The notes: generated by a model not told the origin, from the sequence alone. 7,181 bases of DNA from an uncultured Parabacteroides sp. (GCA_934725305.1 CAKVBA010000075.1:1-7181); one strand, 5' to 3'. Shown: positions 1 through 5,875, numbered from the stretch's first letter. Numbers and translations are program-made.

Positions 1-9
1 TAGGTGACG

Positions 10-36
10 CAAAGATACAAAATATTGTTTGTCAAA
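10..36 (-). promoter_or_regulatory. Probable Bacteroides-type promoter firing leftward out of the window
   Basis: On the minus strand, 17-10 reads TATCTTTG, an exact match to the Bacteroides primary sigma factor -7 box TAnnTTTG. A TTTG that could serve as the -33 element lies at 36-33, but the 15-bp gap is shorter than the usual 19 or so. The flanking DNA is AT-rich, as promoters of this group are. It would drive a gene to the left of the window, divergent from the gene at 464. The match is seen in sequence; the role is inferred. Confidence 0.42.
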
Positions 37-80
37 TAGTTGTAAAATACATGTTTTTTGAGTGACGAAGTCAGGAGATT

Positions 81-92
81 AGTCTATAGACT
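81..92. repeat. Perfect 12-bp palindrome left of the 22-bp repeat array
   Basis: The sequence AGTCTATAGACT is its own reverse complement. It sits 11 bp left of the first 22-bp repeat copy. A palindrome of this size could bind a dimeric regulator, but no neighbouring gene identifies one. Confidence 0.45.
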
Positions 93-103
93 TTCCCGAA
101 AAA

Positions 104-207
104 GGGTAGGGACTTTTTTGAAATTGGGTAGGCACTCCGTTCAGATTGGGTAGGTACTCCGTTGGAAAGGAATAGGCACTCAATTTCCGGAAATAGACTA
201 CTCCGTT
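104..207. repeat. Five imperfect 22-bp direct repeats
   Basis: Copies begin at 104, 126, 148, 170 and 192, an exact 22-bp step. The two best copies are gggtaggcactccgtt (126-141) and gggtaggtactccgtt (148-163). Copy 1 (104-119) keeps gggtaggGACT but ends in a T run. Copy 4 keeps taggcact. Copy 5 keeps tactccgtt with a one-base slip inside. Because 22 is not a multiple of three and the copies diverge, this is noncoding. The 22-bp period is close to two helical turns, which would suit a protein-binding array. The function is unknown. Confidence 0.75.
183..194. repeat. Perfect 12-bp palindrome inside the repeat array
   Basis: ATTTCCGGAAAT is a perfect palindrome spanning the junction of repeat copies 4 and 5. 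A further inverted repeat, GGATTC-CC-GAATCC, lies at 222-235. With the palindrome at 81-92 these give the gene-free region several dyads. None is followed by a T run, so they look like operator-type or structural sites rather than terminators. Confidence 0.45.
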
Positions 208-431
208 TTGACAAGGTTAATGGATTCCCGAATCCCCATGGGCTTATTGTATTTTTTAGGGAATTGCCTCATGAATTATAACTGCAGGAGTAAAAATCAC
301 CCTCACAACCCAAGGAAACATTCGCTATAAAACAACTATATTTTGAGTAAACAACACTCTCTTAAATGAAAGAGCCGTGGCGCCAGCATAAAAAAGAGAA
401 ACATTGGCTGCATTAAAACCATGCATTTTTA
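208..431. other. Gene-free leader between the repeat array and the first promoter
   Basis: No reading frame in 208-431 looks coding on either strand. The stretch contains the GGATTC-CC-GAATCC dyad at 222-235 and a weak CTCTT/AAGAG inverted repeat near 359-374. The T-rich run at 251-258 has no convincing stem in front of it. I see no RNA gene here. Confidence 0.5.
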
Positions 432-439
432 TACCTTTG
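432..439 (+). promoter_or_regulatory. -7 box of the DUF362 gene promoter
   Basis: TACCTTTG at 432-439 matches TAnnTTTG exactly. Transcription would begin near 445, leaving a leader of about 18 nt before the ATG at 464. The -33 element is weak: TTGG occurs at 404-407 but is a few bases too far upstream. This box decides the start of the next gene, because any start upstream of it would not be on the transcript. Confidence 0.6.
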
Positions 440-463
440 TGCAACGATCAAAAAACAAACAAG

Positions 464-1585
464 ATGACAACATCAAAAGTTTATTTCACCAACCTGCGCA
501 CAACGCCGACCAGTAATCTGCTGGACAAGATGGAACGTTTAGTCAAACGTGCAGGTATTACCGACATCGACTTTCAGAAACAATTCGTAGCCATTAAGAT
601 TCACTTTGGCGAACCTGGCAACTTGGCTTATATCCGCCCCAACTATGCGGCACGTCTGGCCAATCTGTTGCGTAGCCTTGGTGCCAAACCGTTCTTGACC
701 GATTGTAACACACTCTATTCCGGACGCCGCTCTAACGCGGTTGACCATCTACAGAGTGCCATGGAGAATGGTTTTAACCCAATCTCGGCTCAGTGTGATG
801 TAATCATTGCCGACGGCCTGAAGGGAACCGAATGCCGAGAAATCGAAATCGATGGTGAATATTGCAAGGCTCCCAAAATTGGTGCAGCCATTGCGGATGC
901 TGACATCATCATCACCATGAACCACTTCAAAGGTCATGAGCAGACCGGTTTTGGTGGAGCTCTCAAGAACTTGGGAATGGGCTGTGCCAGCGTAGCAGGC
1001 AAGCTGGAACTGCATTCGGCCTCTCAGCCTCGTATCGATACCAATCGCTGCAAGGGTTGCAACATCTGTGTAAAGCATTGCCGCCACCAAGCTATCCATC
1101 TGAATGAAGAGCGCAAAGCGGAGATCGACTACACGAAATGTGTCGGCTGCGGACAGTGTGTGGCTCTCTGCCAATATAGTGGCGCAATCATGGGCGAAGA
1201 CGACACTTCGGAACGTCTCAACTGCAAGATTGCCGAATATACAAAGGCAGTATTGCTGGACAAACCCCATTTCCACATCAGCTTTATCATGAATGTGTCT
1301 CCCGAATGTGACTGTTGGAATCACAACGATGCGGCCATTGTTCCCGACTTGGGCATTGCAGCTTCGTTCGACCCGGTTGCATTAGATCGTGCTTGTGCCG
1401 ACTTGGTGACCCAAGCGCCTATCCTCGAGACCGGCAATCGTCTGTCGGAACATCCTCATCACGAACATCTCGAAGGATGTGACAAGTTCCACATCATGCA
1501 CCCGGAAACCAACTGGCAAGCCGGATTGGAACATGCCGAAAAGATTGGTATCGGCACTCAATCATACGAATTAATAACTGTATAA
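464..1585 (+). CDS. DUF362-family protein with two 4Fe-4S ferredoxin motifs
   Basis: This encodes 373 aa from ATG 464. The N-terminal two thirds is a DUF362 domain, with the characteristic stretch HFKGHEQTGFGGALKNLG at about residues 154-171. A bacterial ferredoxin domain follows with two complete CxxCxxCxxxC motifs: C196, C199, C202, C206 and C226, C229, C232, C236. These predict two [4Fe-4S] clusters. Further cysteines sit at C281 and C283, and a His-rich patch (HEHPHHEH-like) lies near 330-335. There is no signal peptide or membrane helix, so it should be cytoplasmic. Family members are presumed electron-transfer or redox proteins with no settled reaction, and I assign none. The frame stays open upstream to a TTG at 404, but a promoter -7 box lies between the two, so 464 is preferred. 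mnmE starts 3 bp after the stop, which implies one transcript. Confidence 0.9.
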   Translation: MTTSKVYFTNLRTTPTSNLLDKMERLVKRAGITDIDFQKQFVAIKIHFGEPGNLAYIRPNYAARLANLLRSLGAKPFLTDCNTLYSGRRSNAVDHLQSAMENGFNPISAQCDVIIADGLKGTECREIEIDGEYCKAPKIGAAIADADIIITMNHFKGHEQTGFGGALKNLGMGCASVAGKLELHSASQPRIDTNRCKGCNICVKHCRHQAIHLNEERKAEIDYTKCVGCGQCVALCQYSGAIMGEDDTSERLNCKIAEYTKAVLLDKPHFHISFIMNVSPECDCWNHNDAAIVPDLGIAASFDPVALDRACADLVTQAPILETGNRLSEHPHHEHLEGCDKFHIMHPETNWQAGLEHAEKIGIGTQSYELITV

Positions 1586-1588
1586 AAA

Positions 1589-2980
1589 ATGATTCATCAA
1601 GATACGATATGTGCCGTATCCACAGCTCCCGGCTGTGGTGGCATTGCTGTCATACGCGTTTCCGGCCCCGAGGCCATAGCTATCTGTGACAAACTGTTCG
1701 CTCCGTGTCGCGAGGGCAAGAGCTTATCCTCACAGAAAGGCTACACTATGCACTATGGCAGCATCCGCCGTGGCAACGAACTGATCGACGAAGTGATGGT
1801 TTCGCTCTTTCGCGGACCTCACTCCTTCATCGGCGAAGATACGGTTGAAATCACCTGCCACGGTTCTACCTACATCCAACAACGGCTGTTGCAACTGCTC
1901 ATCGAAGAGGGTTGCCGCTCAGCTCATCCGGGCGAATATACCCAACGTGCATTTATGAATGGCAAGATGGACTTGAGTCAGGCCGAAGCAGTAGCCGACC
2001 TGATTGCCTCAACATCAGCCGGACAACATCGTCTGGCCCTGAATCAGATGCGAGGCGGTTTCAGCCAGGAGCTGAAGAAGCTGCGCGACCAACTGCTTCA
2101 CATCACCTCACTGATGGAGCTGGAGCTCGACTTCAGCGACCACGAAGAGCTGGAGTTTGCCGACCGCAGTGAGCTGAACCAACTGGCAGCGCAAATCGAA
2201 TCGGTCATTTCTCATCTGGTTGGCTCCTTCAAATGGGGAAATGCCATCAAAAACGGTATTCCGGTAGCCATCATCGGAGAGACCAATGCCGGCAAATCCA
2301 CGTTGCTGAATGCCCTGCTCAACGAAGAGAAGGCGATTGTCAGTGACATCCACGGCACCACACGCGATGTGATAGAAGACACTCTCAACATAAAGGGAAT
2401 CACCTTCCGGTTTATCGACACGGCCGGTATCCGCGAGACTCATGATGCCATCGAAAGTATCGGTATCGAGCGCACCTTCCAAAAGCTCGACCAAGCGGAT
2501 ATCGTCCTTTGGATGATCGATCTTTCCGAGGCATCACAGCAGATCCGCCAGCTCTCGGATAAGATTCTGCCCCGCTGTCAAGACAAACAATTAATTTTGG
2601 TCTTCAACAAAGCCGATCTGGCCAACGGAGCCACTCCTATTCTGCCCGATCAGCTGCCACAGCAGGTGCGCACCATCACCATTTCAGCCAAACAACGTTC
2701 TCAGATCAACGAGTTGCAAGAGATGCTTATCGAAGTGGCCCAGTTGCCTTCGCTGTCTCAAAACGACATCATCGTCACAAATGTCCGCCACTACGAAGCG
2801 CTCACCCGTGCTTTAGATTCAATCCACCGTGTTCAGGATGGCCTTGCCGCCAATCTCTCAGGCGACTTTGTCTCTCAAGATTTGCGTGAGTGTCTCTTCC
2901 ATCTCTCTGACATCATCGGTGAGGTCACAACCGATCAGGTGCTTGGCAATATCTTTGAACGGTTTTGTGTCGGCAAGTAG
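1589..2980 (+). CDS. mnmE: tRNA uridine-5-carboxymethylaminomethyl(34) modification GTPase MnmE
   Basis: This encodes 463 aa, full length for MnmE (also called TrmE or ThdF). With MnmG it installs the carboxymethylaminomethyl group on the wobble uridine of certain tRNAs, using a folate one-carbon donor, GTP hydrolysis and FAD on MnmG. The N-terminal folate-binding domain (about 1-120) begins with the typical DTICAVSTAPG and GGIAVIRVSG. A helical domain follows, into which the G domain is inserted: G1 GETNAGKST at 230-238, G2 GTTRD at 256-260, G3 DTAG at 277-280, G4 NKAD at 340-343 and G5 SAK at 366-368. The protein ends in FCVGK with the conserved C-terminal cysteine C460, so the 3' end is intact. 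It probably shares the upstream gene's promoter. The stop at 2978-2980 borders a sharp change in composition, which suggests that the 3' end served as an integration target that left the protein whole. Confidence 0.97.
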   Translation: MIHQDTICAVSTAPGCGGIAVIRVSGPEAIAICDKLFAPCREGKSLSSQKGYTMHYGSIRRGNELIDEVMVSLFRGPHSFIGEDTVEITCHGSTYIQQRLLQLLIEEGCRSAHPGEYTQRAFMNGKMDLSQAEAVADLIASTSAGQHRLALNQMRGGFSQELKKLRDQLLHITSLMELELDFSDHEELEFADRSELNQLAAQIESVISHLVGSFKWGNAIKNGIPVAIIGETNAGKSTLLNALLNEEKAIVSDIHGTTRDVIEDTLNIKGITFRFIDTAGIRETHDAIESIGIERTFQKLDQADIVLWMIDLSEASQQIRQLSDKILPRCQDKQLILVFNKADLANGATPILPDQLPQQVRTITISAKQRSQINELQEMLIEVAQLPSLSQNDIIVTNVRHYEALTRALDSIHRVQDGLAANLSGDFVSQDLRECLFHLSDIIGEVTTDQVLGNIFERFCVGK

Positions 2981-3008
2981 GTAGTGATTACCAACGATTA
3001 GCATATAT
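2961..3008 (+). other. Candidate left attachment junction at the 3' end of mnmE
   Basis: The terminal mnmE codons are followed 12 bp later by AACGATTAGCATATAT (2993-3008), which recurs exactly at 5860-5875. The pair accaacgatta/accaatgatta (2990-3000 and 3010-3020) is spaced 20 bp apart. Composition drops in G+C here and a recombinase gene follows. Elements such as SGI1 insert at the last bases of this same gene in enterobacteria. The crossover point is not proven, because the opposite end is not in the window. Confidence 0.4.
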
Positions 3009-3022
3009 CACCAATGATTATT

Positions 3023-3052
3023 AAGGCGTTCATTTTGAGCGCCTTTCTTTTT
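3023..3052 (+). terminator. Intrinsic terminator downstream of mnmE
   Basis: The stem AAGGCGTTC/GAGCGCCTT has 9 pairs, one of them G-U in RNA. It closes a 5-nt loop (3032-3036) and is followed by TCTTTTT. It lies 43 bp after the mnmE stop and should end the DUF362-mnmE transcript. Confidence 0.85.
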
Positions 3053-3090
3053 AGCCTTATAAGCGATGGTTATCGTTTATAGGGCTTTTT
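3053..3090 (+). terminator. Second, adjacent hairpin terminator
   Basis: The 15-bp stem AGCCTTATAAGCGAT/ATCGTTTATAGGGCT has two G-U pairs in RNA and closes a GGTT tetraloop at 3068-3071. The T run at 3086-3090 overlaps its last base. It starts on the base after the first terminator's T run. On the opposite strand an A-rich start and T-poor end make it a poor terminator, so its direction is mainly rightward. One of the two hairpins may have come with the element. Confidence 0.75.
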
Positions 3091-3173
3091 CAGCTCATTT
3101 TTGTACCGTATTTGTTGCTCGCTTGTCAAAGACCAAAAATTCAGTGGAAAGGTAGTAGAGAAACTATACGCCA

Positions 3174-3199
3174 TTTTACACGGTTTTACGGGAATTTAC
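3174..3199 (+). repeat. Three TTTAC motifs at 10-bp spacing
   Basis: TTTAC occurs at 3175-3179, 3185-3189 and 3195-3199, one helical turn apart and on the same face of the DNA. The array ends 31 bp before the four-HTH gene. This is a plausible binding array for a multi-domain protein or for recombinase arm domains. The spacing is seen in sequence; binding is inferred. Confidence 0.5.
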
Positions 3200-3208
3200 A
3201 GTAATAAC

Positions 3209-3229
3209 GGAGAAATAAAGATGAATTGA
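3209..3229 (+). promoter_or_regulatory. Ribosome-binding site and two-codon mini-ORF before the HTH gene
   Basis: A GGAGA at 3209-3213 sits at normal distance from an ATG at 3221 that opens only ATG-AAT-TGA (3221-3229). The real start at 3231 comes one base after that stop. Ribosomes may load at the mini-ORF and restart, or read 3231 directly from a site about 17 nt away. No clear -7 box was found upstream, so the promoter of this gene is unassigned. Confidence 0.35.
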
Positions 3230-3230
3230 A

Positions 3231-4136
3231 ATGAGCAGTAACCTGAAAATTAAGCGAATTTGCGCTTGGTGCGGTAAAGAGTTTATCGCCCAAACAACAA
3301 CAACAGCATGTTGTTCCAAACAATGCGCCAACGCTCTTTATAAAAAGAAGAAGCGTGACGAAGCAATCAAAGCAAACAATCAATTCGTGGAGAAGAAGAT
3401 TGATGAAAAGCCTATTGAAAGAATCAAAGACAAGCCATTTCTCACAATTACCGAGACTGCAATCTATCTCGGAGTAACCCGACCTACCGTTTACGGATAC
3501 ATTAAACGAGGTGAATTAAAGGTTACTCGATTGGGCTTCAAATACCTTTTGAAGAAAGAGGATATTGATGAGTTATTCAATAATCCAACAGAGTTCCATA
3601 CTCCAACAAAAGAGAAAACCCCTATCACCGACTTCTACACCACAGCCGAAGTCAAGGAAAAGTATCATGTAAACGAATCATGGATATTCTTGGTAGCCAA
3701 GAAAAACAACATTCCCCGGACTTTCAATCGTGGCAAGACCTACTGGAGCAAGAAGCACGTGGATGCTTACTTCGCTAAGAAAGCCCCGGATCCCGACATT
3801 ACAGAATGGTATAGCACACAAGAAATACAGAAAAAATTCGGCATGACCTTATCCGCTATCTACACATTTGTTTCCAAGAACGCCATCCCAAAGAAGAAAG
3901 AGGGTATCATGGTGTACTATTCCAAGAAGCATGTCGATATAGCCAAAGGTGTGGCAGCACCCGAAGAACCGCAATATTATACGGTAGCCGAAGCAATGGA
4001 GAAATTCAATCTTACCCGTGACCAACTCTATCATTATGCGAAATATCATAATATCCCAAAGGTCAAGAAGGGCAAATACACACTTATCTCTAAACCCGAA
4101 CTGGATAAATTGCTTGAAGCTCCAAAGATAGAATAA
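3231..4136 (+). CDS. Zinc-finger-like protein with four tandem excisionase-type HTH repeats
   Basis: This encodes 301 aa with no close named relative that I recognise. Residues 11-32 hold a CxxC-x13-CxxxC set (C11, C14, C28, C32) like small treble-clef zinc-binding motifs. A basic, charged linker (about 38-68) follows. Four helix-turn-helix modules of the HTH_17/MerR-like excisionase type then follow, at about 69-116, 135-183, 192-239 and 248-297. Each starts with an aromatic-Thr/Ser-x-x-E pattern (FLTITE, FYTTAE, WYSTQE, YYTVAE) and ends in a Ser/Lys-Lys wing and a short helix. Modules 2 and 3 share SKKHVD. Single-HTH relatives act as recombination directionality factors, so with the recombinase gene 84 bp downstream I infer a DNA-binding excision or regulatory role. 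It could instead be a plain transcription regulator. Four DNA-binding units in one chain suggest binding to a phased site array. Confidence 0.85.
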   Translation: MSSNLKIKRICAWCGKEFIAQTTTTACCSKQCANALYKKKKRDEAIKANNQFVEKKIDEKPIERIKDKPFLTITETAIYLGVTRPTVYGYIKRGELKVTRLGFKYLLKKEDIDELFNNPTEFHTPTKEKTPITDFYTTAEVKEKYHVNESWIFLVAKKNNIPRTFNRGKTYWSKKHVDAYFAKKAPDPDITEWYSTQEIQKKFGMTLSAIYTFVSKNAIPKKKEGIMVYYSKKHVDIAKGVAAPEEPQYYTVAEAMEKFNLTRDQLYHYAKYHNIPKVKKGKYTLISKPELDKLLEAPKIE

Positions 4137-4153
4137 GTTATTTATCGGTGAAT

Positions 4154-4184
4154 GTTGCCACCATTGAATCACCTCATTCCTTTG
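4154..4184 (+). promoter_or_regulatory. Promoter of the recombinase gene
   Basis: TTCCTTTG at 4177-4184 matches TAnnTTTG in seven of eight positions. GTTG at 4154-4157 lies 19 bp upstream as a -33 element. Transcription would start near 4190, giving a leader of about 30 nt. GGTGA (4147-4151) and TCACC (4169-4173) form a loose dyad around the -33 element and could be an operator. The recombinase may therefore be controlled separately from the HTH gene upstream. Confidence 0.6.
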
Positions 4185-4220
4185 CACCAAACAAATGTAA
4201 AACTCTAAATATTAAACAGT

Positions 4221-5327
4221 ATGACACACACGTGTACAAAAGTAACAGTTCGTCAGAGAGCGATTCGGAACAATCGCATCTCCTTGTATCTGGATTATTA
4301 TCCGGCAGTCCGTAACCCTGAGACCATGCAGATGAGCCGTCGGGAATATCTCGGCATCTACATCTATGCCCACCCCAAAAACGAAATGGAACGGGAGTTC
4401 AACAATGATATGCTGAACAAGGCAGAAGCTATCCGTTGTATCAGAGTGCAATCGCTCATCAATGAAGAGTTCGGTTTCTTGGATAAGACCAAGCAGAAAG
4501 CCGACTTCCTCGCCTACTTCAAAAAGATGTGCCGAAGTAAAGACCAGAAATGGTTGTTTGTCTATCAGCATTTCTACAACTTCGTCAAAGGGCAATGTAC
4601 CTTTGGCGAGGTAAATGTGAACTTGTGTAAGAAGTTCAGAGAGTACCTGTTGAACGCCAAGCAACTTAAACACAGCAACCGCCCTATATCCCTCAATTCG
4701 GCATCCGGCTACTACTCCACTTTCAGAGGATTGTTGAAGATTGCCTATCGGGACAAATGGCTTCGAGAAAACATCAATGACTACCTTGACAAGATTGAAC
4801 CACAAGATGTGAAGAAAGAATACCTGACACTGGACGAAGTGAAGCAACTTGCCGCCACTCCTTGCGACATCCCCGTTCTGAAAGCAGCTTCTCTATTCGC
4901 TTGTATGACAGGTTTACGCATCAGCGATATTCTCAATCTTCAATGGGAAGATTTTGCCATTGCTCCCGACCAAGGCTATTGCTTGCGTATCAGAACTCAG
5001 AAAACCCAAACGGAAGCGATACTCCCCATCAGTTACGAAGCCTACGAACTATGTGGTACGCCCGGCACAGGCAAAGTATTCAAGGGCTTGAAACGGAGCA
5101 TGATTAACTATCCGCTGAAGAACTGGCTCAAAAAGGCAGGAATAACGAAGCCGATAACCTTCCACGGATTTCGTCACTCCTACGCAGTTATCCAAATATC
5201 CTTAGGCACAGATATTTACACTGTCTCAAAGATGCTAACCCACAAGAACGTTTCCACTACTCAAATCTACGCAGATTTGGTCAATGTAAAGAAACGAGAG
5301 ACAGCCAATAAGATTTCACTGAAATAA
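4221..5327 (+). CDS. Tyrosine recombinase / site-specific integrase
   Basis: This encodes 368 aa, a normal length for Bacteroidales integrases of mobile elements. It has an N-terminal arm-type DNA-binding region (about 8-85), a SAM-like core-binding domain (about 92-185) and the catalytic domain (about 198-365). The catalytic set is complete: R233 in TGLRISDILNLQW, K261 in the beta-hairpin TQKT, H315 and R318 in HGFRHSYA, H341 in LTHKNVSTTQIY, and the nucleophile Y350. The enzyme would join and separate element and chromosome through a covalent 3'-phosphotyrosine intermediate. Its place just inside the mnmE junction fits an integrase acting at that site. It has its own promoter, and the RhuM-like gene follows 9 bp after its stop. 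No frameshift or missing residue suggests decay. Confidence 0.95.
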   Translation: MTHTCTKVTVRQRAIRNNRISLYLDYYPAVRNPETMQMSRREYLGIYIYAHPKNEMEREFNNDMLNKAEAIRCIRVQSLINEEFGFLDKTKQKADFLAYFKKMCRSKDQKWLFVYQHFYNFVKGQCTFGEVNVNLCKKFREYLLNAKQLKHSNRPISLNSASGYYSTFRGLLKIAYRDKWLRENINDYLDKIEPQDVKKEYLTLDEVKQLAATPCDIPVLKAASLFACMTGLRISDILNLQWEDFAIAPDQGYCLRIRTQKTQTEAILPISYEAYELCGTPGTGKVFKGLKRSMINYPLKNWLKKAGITKPITFHGFRHSYAVIQISLGTDIYTVSKMLTHKNVSTTQIYADLVNVKKRETANKISLK

Positions 5328-5336
5328 ATTACAGCT

Positions 5337-5699
5337 ATGAAACGAGGAATCATAACAAACAACGGACATGGCATCCATATTTCTGATGGAGAAGTATGGA
5401 TGACCGTTTGGGAGATTGCCGACTTGTTCTATACAACAGTTGGATCAATCAATTCCCGTTTAAAAGCAATATTGAAAGCCAATGTTTTAAAAAAGTATGA
5501 CATCTGCCAATGTATAAAGTTGGAAAATGGGAATAGTGCCGATGTGTATAATCTCAACATGATTATAGCCCTATCCTATCAAATAGACACTGGACATTCT
5601 GCTTCATTCAGAAAATGGCTTATCAGTAAAGTTGCTTCCAAACAAAAGGGCATATCTCTCTTTATTCCTATAAGCGCAGCTAACATATATAATTGCTAA
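5337..5699 (+). CDS. Short RhuM-like DNA-binding protein
   Basis: This encodes 120 aa. Residues 18-100 follow the RhuM-type pattern: a WMT-x-x-EIADLF helix-turn-helix opening (21-31), a basic recognition helix with SINSRLKAILKANVL (37-51), then VYNLNMIIALSYQID (70-84) and FRKWLISK (91-98). Full RhuM proteins are roughly 300 aa or more, so this has only the N-terminal domain. Similar short forms are common beside Bacteroidales integrases, from general recall. The tail (about 103-120) is short and unstructured. The gene starts 9 bp after the integrase stop and ends in front of a strong terminator, so the two form an operon. A regulatory role in element control is likely but unproven. Confidence 0.75.
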   Translation: MKRGIITNNGHGIHISDGEVWMTVWEIADLFYTTVGSINSRLKAILKANVLKKYDICQCIKLENGNSADVYNLNMIIALSYQIDTGHSASFRKWLISKVASKQKGISLFIPISAANIYNC

Positions 5700-5709
5700 T
5701 ACCTTTGCT

Positions 5710-5752
5710 AAAAGTCCAACTTGGTTTTATTCTACGTTGGACTTTTCTTTTC
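5710..5752 (+). terminator. Strong terminator ending the integrase operon
   Basis: The perfect 11-bp inverted repeat AAAAGTCCAAC/GTTGGACTTTT (5710-5720 and 5736-5746) has a 15-nt loop and is followed by CTTTTCT. The A run before the stem means it could also work leftward. It sits 10 bp after the RhuM-like gene stop. Confidence 0.85.
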
Positions 5753-5777
5753 TATTTTGGCACAGTTGACCTAGAAT

Positions 5778-5809
5778 AATGCTACCTTTTGGTGACAAAT
5801 GCTGCCACT
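5778..5809 (+). repeat. Pair of AATGCTRCC repeats 20 bp apart
   Basis: AATGCTACC (5778-5786) and AATGCTGCC (5798-5806) are separated by exactly two helical turns. Between them, ACCTTTTGGT (5784-5793) can form a small hairpin. These are candidate binding sites in the regulatory gap before the membrane-protein gene. Confidence 0.4.
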
Positions 5810-5818
5810 TTCAGGGAA

Positions 5819-5875
5819 ATGTATTTATACATCTTGCTAATGATATATATTTGCACACAAACGATTAGCATATAT
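5819..5875 (+). promoter_or_regulatory. Promoter with overlapping dyad and 16-bp repeat before the membrane-protein gene
   Basis: TATATTTG at 5846-5853 is an exact TAnnTTTG box. TTTA at 5824-5827 is a one-mismatch -33 element 18 bp upstream. The dyad ATGTAT-TT-ATACAT (5819-5832) covers the -33 element and could be a repressor operator. The predicted start, near 5860, coincides with the 16-bp AACGATTAGCATATAT (5860-5875), whose other copy is beside mnmE. TGCTAAT at 5835-5841 is inverted relative to ATTAGCA at 5864-5870. The 5' leader before ATG 5880 would be only about 20 nt. Confidence 0.55.

Noticed and set aside
104..207. CRISPR-like array
   Set aside because: The repeats are contiguous with a 22-bp period and leave no unique spacers of 30 bp or so. 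No cas gene is present.
749..1324. 191-aa open frame antisense to the DUF362 gene
   Set aside because: It is the complement of a well-conserved ferredoxin-domain gene, has no recognisable motif and has no promoter of its own. It is a shadow of the codon bias on the other strand.
3104..3114. TACCGTATTTG as promoter of the four-HTH gene
   Set aside because: The spacing between TA and TTTG is wrong for TAnnTTTG, and it lies more than 100 bp before the start with no -33 element.
4212..4847. 211-aa open frame antisense to the integrase gene
   Set aside because: The + strand frame encodes a complete integrase with all catalytic residues. The antisense frame has no domain and would have to be read through that gene.
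5700..5707. TACCTTTG as another promoter -7 box
   Set aside because: It matches the consensus exactly but has no TTTG at the expected distance, and any transcript would run at once into the terminator at 5710-5752. It may be chance or the start of a very short RNA.
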